A stretch of 64,000 nt of DNA, taken from assembly GCF_900177295.1 (NCBI RefSeq), contig NZ_FWZX01000002.1, positions 94,124-158,123 of the forward strand, written 5' to 3'. This DNA comes from Tistlia consotensis USBA 355. GTDB lineage: Bacteria > Pseudomonadota > Alphaproteobacteria > Kiloniellales > DSM-21159. The notes under the pieces are model-generated. The model made no database searches. It was not told the DNA's origin and worked only from the letters and a program-made list of their open reading frames with translations. Of the stretch, positions 9,024 to 16,445 are shown piece by piece (position 1 is the first letter of the stretch; the number at the start of each line of letters is the position of its first letter). Position numbers and translations under genes: made by a program.

Positions 9024-9275
9024 ATGAGCAACGGCCAGAGCGACCCGCTCACCGGCTACGACGCCAACGTCTGCGTCCTGGGCGACCAGGCCTTCAACAT
9101 CGGCCAGAAGGTCAGCTACCAGGGGCGCATCCTCTACTGCGCGCCGCCGGGCGCCTGGATCGACTACGGGCCGTCCAACCCGACGCCGCTTCTCGACCGG
9201 GACAATCCCGGCGCTTCGTCCGGCGGTGGCAGCGGCGGAACCGGTGGAAGCAGCGGCAGCGGCGGCACGAGCTGA
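9024..9275 (+). CDS. Small hypothetical protein with Gly/Ser-rich tail
   Basis: This is an 83-residue protein of unknown function. Residues 1-55 form a compact, fairly polar segment with short beta-like stretches (VCVLGDQAFNIGQKVSYQG, ILYCAPPGAWIDYG). The last 25 residues are almost entirely Gly, Ser and Thr, suggesting a flexible linker or low-complexity tail. There is no signal peptide. The only convincing start is the ATG at 9024. The stop is followed after about 40 bases by a perfect 12-bp tandem repeat in the same frame, so the Gly/Ser tail and the repeat together make this an unstable 3' end. I do not recognise a family. Confidence 0.5.
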   Translation: MSNGQSDPLTGYDANVCVLGDQAFNIGQKVSYQGRILYCAPPGAWIDYGPSNPTPLLDRDNPGASSGGGSGGTGGSSGSGGTS

Positions 9276-9314
9276 GCCGACGGCCACGGCACGACCCGCG
9301 CCGACGGCAGGCGA

Positions 9315-9394
9315 GCCGAAGCCCAGGCCGAAGCCCAGGCCGAAGCCCAGGCCGAAGCCCAGGCCGAAGCCCAGGCCGAAGCCCAGGCCGAAGC
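9315..9394. repeat. 12-bp tandem repeat, six full copies plus 8 bp
   Basis: The unit GCCGAAGCCCAG is repeated perfectly six times from 9315, followed by GCCGAAGC. The plus strand reads as KPRP, SPGR or AEAQ repeats depending on frame. The AEAQ frame is the one that continues from the small gene ending at 9275. No frame gives a convincing gene across the repeat. It may be a decayed gene end or a simple expanding minisatellite. Confidence 0.9.
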
Positions 9395-9472
9395 TATGCC
9401 GGCGGCTGGGCGACTGGCTGCGCCGGCTGGCGAGCGAGCCGCCCTGAGCGGCCCCCGCCAGCCGGTCGCCGC

Positions 9473-9697
9473 CTACTTCTTCAGCTTGTCGGAGAGATAG
9501 CCGGCGCCGGCGCCGACCGCGCCGCCGAGCGCGGCGCCGCAGGCGACGCAGCCGCCAGTGATGACGGTCCCGGCGGCGCCGACAGCCGCGCCGATCGCGC
9601 CGCCCGAGAGGGTGCGCTGCTCGGTGCTGTTCATGCCCGAGCAGCCGGCCAGGCCGAGGGCGGCAACCAGTGCCACGGCGAGAGTCACGCTGCGCAT
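9473..9697 (-). CDS. Small lipoprotein with glycine-zipper segment
   Basis: This is a 74-residue outer-membrane-type lipoprotein precursor. A short signal peptide ends in the lipobox LAGC (Cys at about residue 19). It is followed by a Gly/Ala-rich stretch typical of glycine-zipper domains that insert in or associate with membranes (GGAIGAAVGAAG, then GAALGGAVGAGAG). An excellent ribosome-binding site GAAGGAGG precedes the ATG at 9697, which fixes the start even though the frame stays open further upstream. Similar tiny lipoproteins are common in proteobacteria and often respond to envelope stress, but their roles are mostly unknown. It follows uvrD on the same strand at 171 bases. Confidence 0.8.
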   Translation of the reverse strand: MRSVTLAVALVAALGLAGCSGMNSTEQRTLSGGAIGAAVGAAGTVITGGCVACGAALGGAVGAGAGYLSDKLKK

Positions 9698-9840
9698 CTC
9701 AATACCTCCTTCGTCCCCCACAAGCGGTCCGCACCAGGAAGCGCGGAGCGCCGAAAAGGTTTCACCGGCTAATGAAATAGGGGCGATCTGGGGCCGCCGC
9801 GGGGTGGCCGCGGGGCCGAATTGTGGCATCCGGTTACCGC

Positions 9841-9868
9841 GGCGCCGCGGCTGGCCCGGCGCGGCGCC
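9841..9868 (-). terminator. Hairpin directly after uvrD
   Basis: A 9-bp perfect inverted repeat (GGCGCCGCG/CGCGGCGCC, spacer about 10) abuts the uvrD stop codon. No T-run follows, so it may be a weak terminator or an mRNA 3'-end stabiliser. Confidence 0.4.
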
Positions 9869-12199
9869 TCAGCCGGCCCGCTCGGCGGGCACCAGGAAGG
9901 CGGCCATGACCTTCTTGGCGTCGCTGTGGTCGAAGGCGACGGTCAGGCGGTCGCCCTCGACCTCGGTGATCGCGCCGTAGCCGAACTTCTTGTGGAACAC
10001 CCGCTCGCCGCGGGCGAAGCCGTGGCTCTGCTTCGGCAGGCTCTCGACCGTGCGTGCCTTGAGGTCGAGCGTCGGGGCGCCGCGGCCGGCGGTGCCGGCC
10101 TCGCGCGCCTTCTGGGCGCGCAGCATGCCCGGCGACCAGCGGGTCTCGCCCCAGTCGCGGAAGCCGCCGCCGAAGGCCGAGCCGCCCCAGGTCGCGGCGG
10201 CCGCGCCGTAGAGCCCCTGGTCGCTCTCCTGCTCGACGTGGGCGGCCGGCAGCTCGTCGACGAAGCGCGAAGGGATCGCCGCGGCCCAGGAGCCGTGCAG
10301 CCGGCGGTTGGCGGCGAAGGAGACGATCGCGCGCAGCCTCGCCCGGGTCAGGCCGACGTAGGCGAGCCGCCGCTCCTCCTCCAGGCCGCGCAGGCCGGTC
10401 TCGTCGAGCGCGCGCTGGTTGGGGAACAGCCCCTCCTCCCAGCCGGGCAGGAAGACCGTGTCGAACTCCAGGCCCTTGGCGGCGTGCAGGGTCATCACGG
10501 TGACCTGGTCGGCGCCGCTGTCCTGCAGGCTCTCCATGACCAGGCTGACGTGCTCCAGGAAGCCGGCCAGGCTGTCGAACTCGGCAAGCGCGTCGATCAG
10601 CTCCTTGAGGTTCTCCAGGCGGCCCGGCGCCTCGATCGACTTGTCCTGCTGCCACATCGCCGTGTAGCCGGACTCGTCGAGCACGATCTCGGCCAGCTCG
10701 GGATGCGGAACCGCCGTCGCCTGGGCCTGCCAGCGCTCGAAGCCGGCGACCAGCTCGGCCAGCGCCCGGCGCGCCTGGGGCCTGAGCTCCTCGGTGCCGA
10801 CCGCGAGGCGCGCCGCCTGGAACAGCGAGACGCCCTGGGCCCGGCGCAGGTGCTGCAGGGTCTGCAGGGCGGCGTCGCCGAGGCCGCGCTTCGGCACGTT
10901 GAAGATGCGCTCGAAGGCGAGGTCGTCGTCGGGCTGGGCGATCAGGCGCAGGTAGGCCAGGGCGTCGCGGATCTCGCGCCGCTCGTAGAAGCGCGGGCCG
11001 CCGACCACCCGGTAGGGCAGGCCGATCGAGACGAAGCGCTCCTCGAACTCGCGGGTCATCGCGCCGGTGCGCACCAGGATCGCGATCTCGGAGAGCGCAT
11101 GGCCCTTGCGCTGCAGCGCCTCGATCTCCTCGCCGACGAAGCGCGCCTCGGCCTCGCCGTCCCAGAGGCCGCGCACGCGGACCTTCTCGCCCTGCTCGCC
11201 CTCGGTCCAGAGCGTCTTGCCGAGCCGGCTCTCGTTGTTGGCGATCAGGCCGGAGGCGGCGCCGAGGATGTGCGGCGTCGAGCGGTAGTTGCGCTCCAGC
11301 CGGACCACCGTGGCGCCCGGGAAGTCCTGCTCGAAGCGCAGGATGTTGCCGACCTCGGCGCCGCGCCAGCCGTAGATCGACTGGTCGTCGTCGCCGACGC
11401 AGCAGAGGTTGCGGTGGCCGGCGGCGAGCAGGCGCAGCCAGAGGTACTGGGCGACGTTGGTGTCCTGGTACTCGTCGACCAGGATGTAGCGGAACTGCTG
11501 CTGGTAGCGCTTCAGCACCGCCTCGCTGGACTGGAAGACGGTCAGGCAGTGCAGCAGCAGGTCGCCGAAGTCGCAGGCGTTGAGCTCCCTGAGGCGCGCC
11601 TGATAGGCGGCGTAGAGCCTGAGCATCTTGCCGCCCGCGAGGTCGCCGGCGTCGGCCGCCGAGACCCTGTCGGGAACCAGGCCGCGGTCCTTCCAGCGCT
11701 CGACGACGCTGAGCAGCAGGCGGGCCGGCCAGGTCTTGTCGTCGATGCCCTCGGCGGCGACCAGCTGCTTCATCAGGCGCAGCTGGTCGTCGGGATCGAG
11801 GATCGTGAAGTTGCGCTTCAGGCCGACCGCCTCGGCCTCGCGGCGCAGGATGCGCGCGGCCAGGGCATGGAAGGTGCCCATCCACCAGCCCTCGACCGAG
11901 GCGATGCCGAGCAGCGCGGCGACCCGGTCCTTCATCTCCCGCGCCGCCTTGTTGGTGAAGGTGACGGCGAGGATCTGGTGCGGCGCCGCCTTGCCGGTCC
12001 ACAGCAGCTGGGCCAGGCGCGCGGTCAGCGCCCGGGTCTTGCCGGTGCCGGCGCCGGCCAGCATCAGCACCGGCCCGTCCAGGGCCTGCACCGCCTGGCG
12101 CTGCGGCTCGTTGAGGCCGGCGAACCAGGGCGGCACGCGGTCGGTCCCGGAAGGCGCGGCAGGGGCCTGGGAAGCGGGGGCGCGGTCTGAGGAGGACAT
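9869..12199 (-). CDS. uvrD: ATP-dependent DNA helicase UvrD/PcrA
   Basis: This 776-residue superfamily 1A helicase acts in nucleotide-excision and mismatch repair and in removing proteins from DNA. Visible motifs are Walker A AGAGTGKTRALTAR, motif Ia TFTNKAAREMK, Walker B VDEYQDTN, motif III GDDDQSIYGWRGA, motif IV LERNYRST, motif V TLHAAKGLEFDTVFLPGW and motif VI VGLTRARLR. The C-terminal 50 residues (ERVFHKKFGYGAITEVEGDRL) form the Tudor-like domain that contacts RNA polymerase in UvrD/PcrA. I start at the ATG at 12199 (MSSSDRAPASQ). The open frame upstream does not look coding. Confidence 0.95.
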   Translation of the reverse strand: MSSSDRAPASQAPAAPSGTDRVPPWFAGLNEPQRQAVQALDGPVLMLAGAGTGKTRALTARLAQLLWTGKAAPHQILAVTFTNKAAREMKDRVAALLGIASVEGWWMGTFHALAARILRREAEAVGLKRNFTILDPDDQLRLMKQLVAAEGIDDKTWPARLLLSVVERWKDRGLVPDRVSAADAGDLAGGKMLRLYAAYQARLRELNACDFGDLLLHCLTVFQSSEAVLKRYQQQFRYILVDEYQDTNVAQYLWLRLLAAGHRNLCCVGDDDQSIYGWRGAEVGNILRFEQDFPGATVVRLERNYRSTPHILGAASGLIANNESRLGKTLWTEGEQGEKVRVRGLWDGEAEARFVGEEIEALQRKGHALSEIAILVRTGAMTREFEERFVSIGLPYRVVGGPRFYERREIRDALAYLRLIAQPDDDLAFERIFNVPKRGLGDAALQTLQHLRRAQGVSLFQAARLAVGTEELRPQARRALAELVAGFERWQAQATAVPHPELAEIVLDESGYTAMWQQDKSIEAPGRLENLKELIDALAEFDSLAGFLEHVSLVMESLQDSGADQVTVMTLHAAKGLEFDTVFLPGWEEGLFPNQRALDETGLRGLEEERRLAYVGLTRARLRAIVSFAANRRLHGSWAAAIPSRFVDELPAAHVEQESDQGLYGAAAATWGGSAFGGGFRDWGETRWSPGMLRAQKAREAGTAGRGAPTLDLKARTVESLPKQSHGFARGERVFHKKFGYGAITEVEGDRLTVAFDHSDAKKVMAAFLVPAERAG

Positions 12200-12353
12200 G
12201 ACGCCACTATATAGCGTCGGCCCCGCTGAGTCGGCAGGGGGCAACCGGCCGCTTCGGCACCTCCGAACCGCCGGCTCTGGATTTTTCCGGCCGGCCCGGC
12301 CAAAGATCGCGGCCTCTCCCGCCGCGTCCCCTCCAGAACCGGAGTTCCCCGCC

Positions 12354-13496
12354 ATGCCCCGCCAGATCGAGCGCATCCTCCTGTCACGGCCGGCCCCCGG
12401 CACCGAGCGGGTGCTGCGCGTCTACCGCTGGGGCGATCCCGAGGCGCGGCCCAAGGCCTACATCCAGGCCTCGCTGCACGCCGACGAGACGCCGGGCCTG
12501 CTGGTCGCGCACCACCTGACGCGGCTGCTCGACGCGGCCGACGCCGAGGGCCGGATCCGCGGCCAGGTCGTGCTGGTGCCCTACGCCAACCCGATCGGCC
12601 TGGCCCAGTTCGTCAACGGCCAGCAGCTCGGCCGCTACGAGCTGAACGGCGGCGGCAACTTCAACCGCAACTGGCCCGACCTCGCGGCGCTGGTCGAGGA
12701 CGAGCTGGAGGGCCGGCTGACCGGCGACGCCGAGGCTAACGTGGCGCTGATCCGCGGCGTCCTGAAGGCGGCCCTGGAGCGGCAGCCGGAGCCGAACAAG
12801 GAGCTCGACCGCCTGCGCCTCGCCCTGGCGCGCCGGGCCTGCGACGCCGACCTGGTGCTCGACCTGCACTGCGACGACGACTCGCTGTTCCACCTCTTCG
12901 CGATCCCGCAGCACTGGCCGGCCCTGGAAGACCTCGCCCGCGAGCTCGGGACCCGTGCGGTGCTGCTCGCCGAGGACTCCGGCGGCGGCTCGTTCGACGA
13001 GGCCCTGTCGGGGCCCTGGCTGCGCCTCGCCCGGCGCTTCCCGGACGCGCCGATCCCGCCGGCCTGCCAGTCCGCCACGGTCGAGCTGCGCGGCGCCGCC
13101 GACGTGCGCGACGAGCTGGCCGCCGCCGACGCGGCGGCACTGCTGCGCCTGCTGGTGCGGCGCGGCTACCTCGAGGGCGCGGTCGGCGAGCTGCCGGACG
13201 CGCTCTGCGAGGCGACCGACCTGGATGCCACCGACACGATCAAGGCGCCGGCCGCCGGCGTGCTGAGCTACCGGATCGAGCTGGGCGAGCGGGTCGGCAA
13301 GGGCGAAGTCGTCGCCGACCTGATCGACCCGGCCGCCGAGGACCCGCTGGCCGGCCGCAGCACCATCGTCTCCGGCACCGACGGCTTCCTGCTGTCGCGC
13401 CGCAGCCGCAAGTTCGTCACCGCCGGCGAGTCGGTCGCCAAGGTCGTCGGCAGCGAGCCGCTGCCGCACCGCAGGGGCTACCTGCTGGAGGATTGA
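12354..13496 (+). CDS. Succinylglutamate desuccinylase/aspartoacylase-family zinc deacylase (M14)
   Basis: This 380-residue protein belongs to the AstE/ASPA-type M14 carboxypeptidase-like family. Zinc ligands are in QASLHADETPG (His and Glu, about residues 38-48) and LDLHCDDDS (His near residue 170). NGGGNFNRNWPD is the typical substrate-binding block. The C-terminal 100 residues resemble a biotinyl/lipoyl-like beta domain (IKAPAAGVLSYRIELGERVGKGEVVADLIDP), as in other bacterial members. These enzymes remove acyl groups from N-acyl amino acids. Ectoine-pathway DoeB is one subfamily, but no ectoine genes lie nearby, so the substrate is unassigned. It is divergent from uvrD. Confidence 0.85.
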   Translation: MPRQIERILLSRPAPGTERVLRVYRWGDPEARPKAYIQASLHADETPGLLVAHHLTRLLDAADAEGRIRGQVVLVPYANPIGLAQFVNGQQLGRYELNGGGNFNRNWPDLAALVEDELEGRLTGDAEANVALIRGVLKAALERQPEPNKELDRLRLALARRACDADLVLDLHCDDDSLFHLFAIPQHWPALEDLARELGTRAVLLAEDSGGGSFDEALSGPWLRLARRFPDAPIPPACQSATVELRGAADVRDELAAADAAALLRLLVRRGYLEGAVGELPDALCEATDLDATDTIKAPAAGVLSYRIELGERVGKGEVVADLIDPAAEDPLAGRSTIVSGTDGFLLSRRSRKFVTAGESVAKVVGSEPLPHRRGYLLED

Positions 13497-13524
13497 CGGC
13501 CGTCATCCGATCCGACGATCTGGC

Positions 13525-14097
13525 CTAGAGGCAGCGCCAGGCCGGCTGCGGGGCGGTCCGGCCGGGCAGCAGGACCTCGATCCGCTGGTCGCCGGCCGGC
13601 TGCGCGGGCACCGAGATGCGCAGCAGGCCGCCGTCGGCCAGGCGCACCAGGACCGCACCGTGCTCGATCCGGTAGTGGGCGCCGGCCCGGTCGTGGCGCC
13701 GGCCGAACCAGCGCACCCGGCCGTCCTCGATGACCAGCCCGGACAGGCAGTGCGACCCGGGATCGCCGCCGGTCTCCTCGTCCTCGGCCGAGGGCTCGGG
13801 CAGGGCCCAGGCGCCGATCAGGAAGTCGGGCGCCGTCTCGCGCCACCGGTCGAAGTGGCGCAGCCGCGCCAGCGCGTCGAGATAAGCCGCCATGCCGTGC
13901 CGGCTGCGCTCCAGCGCGAGGAAGCGCGCCGGCGCGGCCTGGCTGAGGCGGGCCAGGCGCGCCTCCTCGTGCAGCTCCATCAGGTCGGCGACCGGCAGGT
14001 AGAGCAGCAGCAGGGCCAGGGCGGCGGCGGCGAGCCGGAGCGGGGCCGGCAGTCGCCGGAGGCCGGCCAGGGCGCGATGCAGGAGCTTTGCCGTCAT
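13525..14097 (-). CDS. Hypothetical protein with one N-terminal membrane anchor
   Basis: This 190-residue protein has a basic N-terminus and one transmembrane helix at about residues 20-37 (LRLAAAALALLLLYLPVA). The rest is likely a soluble periplasmic domain. There is a small acidic region (PSAEDEETGGD) and the C-terminal half looks beta-rich (VIEDGRVRWFGRRHDRAGAHYRIEHGAVLVRLADGG). It could be an anchored envelope protein. I do not recognise a family. It converges on the M14 deacylase gene with only 28 bases between stops, and has a long upstream gap shared with the ClC gene. Confidence 0.6.
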   Translation of the reverse strand: MTAKLLHRALAGLRRLPAPLRLAAAALALLLLYLPVADLMELHEEARLARLSQAAPARFLALERSRHGMAAYLDALARLRHFDRWRETAPDFLIGAWALPEPSAEDEETGGDPGSHCLSGLVIEDGRVRWFGRRHDRAGAHYRIEHGAVLVRLADGGLLRISVPAQPAGDQRIEVLLPGRTAPQPAWRCL

Positions 14098-14492
14098 GCT
14101 GCGGCAAGTGTCGCCTGCCGCCGCGCCAGGTCAACCGCCGCCTGCGCGGGGCGCTCGACCCTTTCGTGGCGCGCCGTTCTGCCATGCGGCGACCGCGGGC
14201 GGTTCGAATGCCGCACTGCAAGGCGGACCATGGACTTGTCGCCTGTCAAGCGGTAGTTTCCGCGCCGCGGTGCGGGATTTTCGCGCTTTCACCGCGGTTT
14301 ATTCGATGAGGCTGCCGGCGCTTCGGCGCCCAGTCCTCCTCGCCCTTCCGGGACGTCTCCAGGGACCCGCGCGGCCGGCCGTCTACGACGGCGCGCAAGC
14401 CGGGCCGGCCCCGAGCTTTGGCGGCGCCCCCGGGGCGCGCAGGGCCGGGCCGCGCCGCCGTCTCCGGGGTCGGACTCAGAGCAGAAAGAGCC
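14098..14492. other. Long divergent intergenic region
   Basis: This is 395 bases between the anchored hypothetical gene (minus) and the first ClC gene (plus). It is GC-rich and carries a less GC-rich patch near 14265-14315. Both divergent promoters are likely here, but I saw no clear -35/-10 pair, hairpin with T-run, or further gene. Confidence 0.4.
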
Positions 14493-16283
14493 ATGGAAAA
14501 GATCGAGGAAGAGCGCAACGTCAGTCTGTGGGTCATGGGCGGGATGGCGCTGCTGGTCGGCATCGTCACCGGCTATGGAGCGGTCTTCTTCCGGCTGCTC
14601 ATCTCGGTGATCCACAACCTGTTCTTCTTCGGCCAGTTCTCCTTCGCGGCGGCCGGCGAGCACTTTACGCCGGAGAGCGCCTGGGGCCCGCTGGTCATCC
14701 TGGTGCCGGTGGTCGGCGGCATGGGCGTGGTCTTCCTGGTCAAGACCTTCGCGCCGGAGGCCAAGGGCCACGGCGTGCCGGAGGTCATGGACGCGATCTA
14801 CTACAAGGAGGGGCGCATCCGGCCGGTCGTCGCGGTCGTCAAGTCCTTCGCCTCGGCGCTCTCGATCGGCAGCGGCGCCGCGGTCGGCCGCGAGGGGCCG
14901 ATCATCCAGATCGGCTCGTCCTTCGGCTCGACCCTCGGCCAGCTCACCAAGATCGCCGCCTGGCAGCGCATCACCCTGGTCGCCGCCGGTGCCGGCGCCG
15001 GCATCGCCGCGACCTTCAACACGCCGCTCGGCGCCGTGCTCTTCGCGGTCGAGCTGATGCTTCCCGAGGTCAGCACCCGGACCTTCCTGCCGGTGGTCAT
15101 CGCGACCGGCACCGCGACCTACATCGGCCGCGTCGCCTTCGGCCTCTCGCCGGCCTTCCACATGCCGATGCTGCAGGTCACCGACCTGCACCCGGTGCAG
15201 GTCTCGACACTGCTCGGCTTCGTGCTGCTCGGCGTGCTCTGCGGCGTCGCCTCCTGGGCCTTCGTGCGCCTGCTGACGATCATGGAGTTCTACTTCGAGC
15301 GGCCCTTCTGGCACCGCCATCCCTACTTCACCCACGCCGTCGGCATGACCCTGCTGGGCTGCATGATGTACGGCCTGTTCGAGTTCTTCGGGCACTACTA
15401 CGTCGACGGCGTCGGCTACGGCACGATCCAGGCGATCCTGCGCGGCGACATGACCGGCGTCTGGCTGCTCGGCCTGCTGTTCGTCGCCAAGCTGGTCGCC
15501 ACCACCCTGTCGCTCGGCACCGGCTCGTCGGGCGGCGTGTTCTCGCCCTCGCTGTTCATGGGCGCGACGCTGGGCGGCGCGGTCGGCGCGCTCATCCTGC
15601 CGCTGATCCCGGGCGCGGACTTCTCGGTCGGCGACTTCGCGGTGGTCGGCATGGCCTCGATGGTCGGCGGCTCGACCGGCGCGGCGATGACCGGCATCAC
15701 GATGATTTTCGAGATGACCCGCGACTACAACATCATCGTCCCGATGATCATCGCGGTGGCCCTGGCGGTCGGCGTGCGGCGCTGGCTGTCGCCGGAGAAC
15801 ATCTACACGATCAAGCTGGCCTGGCGCGGCCACTTCATCCCGAAGGACCGCCACGGCAACATGTTCCTGGTCCGTCACGCCAACGAGGTCATGACCTCGG
15901 CGCTGACCGTCCTGCCGTCCGAGCTGTCGCTCCACGAGGCGCTGCAGCGCATGCGCGCGACGCCGACCCCCGACGGCAAGCCGCTGACCCACATCATCGT
16001 CGAGGATCGGGGCCGGGTGCGCGGCATCGTGCCGGTGGTCGGCCCGCTGACCGCTCTCGAGGAGGTGCGCGGCACCGGCACCCTGGGCGACCTCGCCGAT
16101 CGCTCCTTCGTGCTGACCCGCCCGGAGGAGTCGATGTTCGACCTGTTCAAGCGCCTCAACCGCCGCAACGCCGAGCGCGCCCTGGTCACCAAGGCGACCG
16201 GCGTGCCCAAGCCCGAGGACATCATCGGCGTGATCTCCAAGCGCCTGATCGCCGACTCGGTGCTGGCCAACTTCAAGGGATAG
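14493..16283 (+). CDS. ClC-family chloride transporter with C-terminal CBS domains (first of two)
   Basis: This is a 596-residue integral membrane ClC protein. The selectivity-filter motifs are GHGVPEV (residues 93-99), GREGP at 132-136 with the gating/proton glutamate E134, and the FSPSLF motif in TGSSGGVFSPSLFMG. The retained glutamate suggests a Cl-/H+ exchanger rather than a pure channel, as known for bacterial ClC proteins. A cytoplasmic tail of about 140 residues contains a CBS pair (HANEVMTSALTVLPSELSLHEALQRM and the following FVLTRPEESMFDLFKRL), which in other ClCs senses nucleotides. The ATG at 14493 follows GAAAGAG. It is the first gene of the 14.5-22.8 kb ClC/peroxidase island. Confidence 0.92.
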   Translation: MEKIEEERNVSLWVMGGMALLVGIVTGYGAVFFRLLISVIHNLFFFGQFSFAAAGEHFTPESAWGPLVILVPVVGGMGVVFLVKTFAPEAKGHGVPEVMDAIYYKEGRIRPVVAVVKSFASALSIGSGAAVGREGPIIQIGSSFGSTLGQLTKIAAWQRITLVAAGAGAGIAATFNTPLGAVLFAVELMLPEVSTRTFLPVVIATGTATYIGRVAFGLSPAFHMPMLQVTDLHPVQVSTLLGFVLLGVLCGVASWAFVRLLTIMEFYFERPFWHRHPYFTHAVGMTLLGCMMYGLFEFFGHYYVDGVGYGTIQAILRGDMTGVWLLGLLFVAKLVATTLSLGTGSSGGVFSPSLFMGATLGGAVGALILPLIPGADFSVGDFAVVGMASMVGGSTGAAMTGITMIFEMTRDYNIIVPMIIAVALAVGVRRWLSPENIYTIKLAWRGHFIPKDRHGNMFLVRHANEVMTSALTVLPSELSLHEALQRMRATPTPDGKPLTHIIVEDRGRVRGIVPVVGPLTALEEVRGTGTLGDLADRSFVLTRPEESMFDLFKRLNRRNAERALVTKATGVPKPEDIIGVISKRLIADSVLANFKG

Positions 16284-16370
16284 GGGGCGGCGCGGCGCCT
16301 CGAGACGGCGGGCGGCGGGCAAGACCCCTCACGGCGGGGGACACCTCTCACGACAGTGTTCCAGCCGGAC

Positions 16371-16397
16371 GTCATACCGCTTGTTGATTGTCATACC
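16371..16397. promoter_or_regulatory. Direct repeat GTCATACC upstream of the BTAD regulator
   Basis: The octamer GTCATACC occurs at 16371-16378 and again at 16390-16397, 19 bases start to start. It lies in a less GC-rich stretch just before the regulator gene if that gene starts at 16446. BTAD/OmpR-type activators usually bind direct repeats, so this could be an operator, possibly autoregulatory. If translation began at the GTG at 16356 the repeat would be inside the gene. Confidence 0.35.
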
Positions 16398-16445
16398 TTC
16401 GCAAGCTTAGTCTCGGCGAGCGGCAAGACCAGCGCCGGGGGAAGG

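Noticed and set aside
9226-9447. KPRP-repeat protein frame across the 12-bp repeat
   Set aside because: It overlaps the more convincing small gene, lacks a ribosome-binding site and consists mostly of repeat. I list the repeat itself instead.
14289-16322. Large minus-strand frame opposite the first ClC gene, rich in Asp, His and Arg
   Set aside because: The plus strand has all ClC motifs, and the antisense translation is low-complexity.
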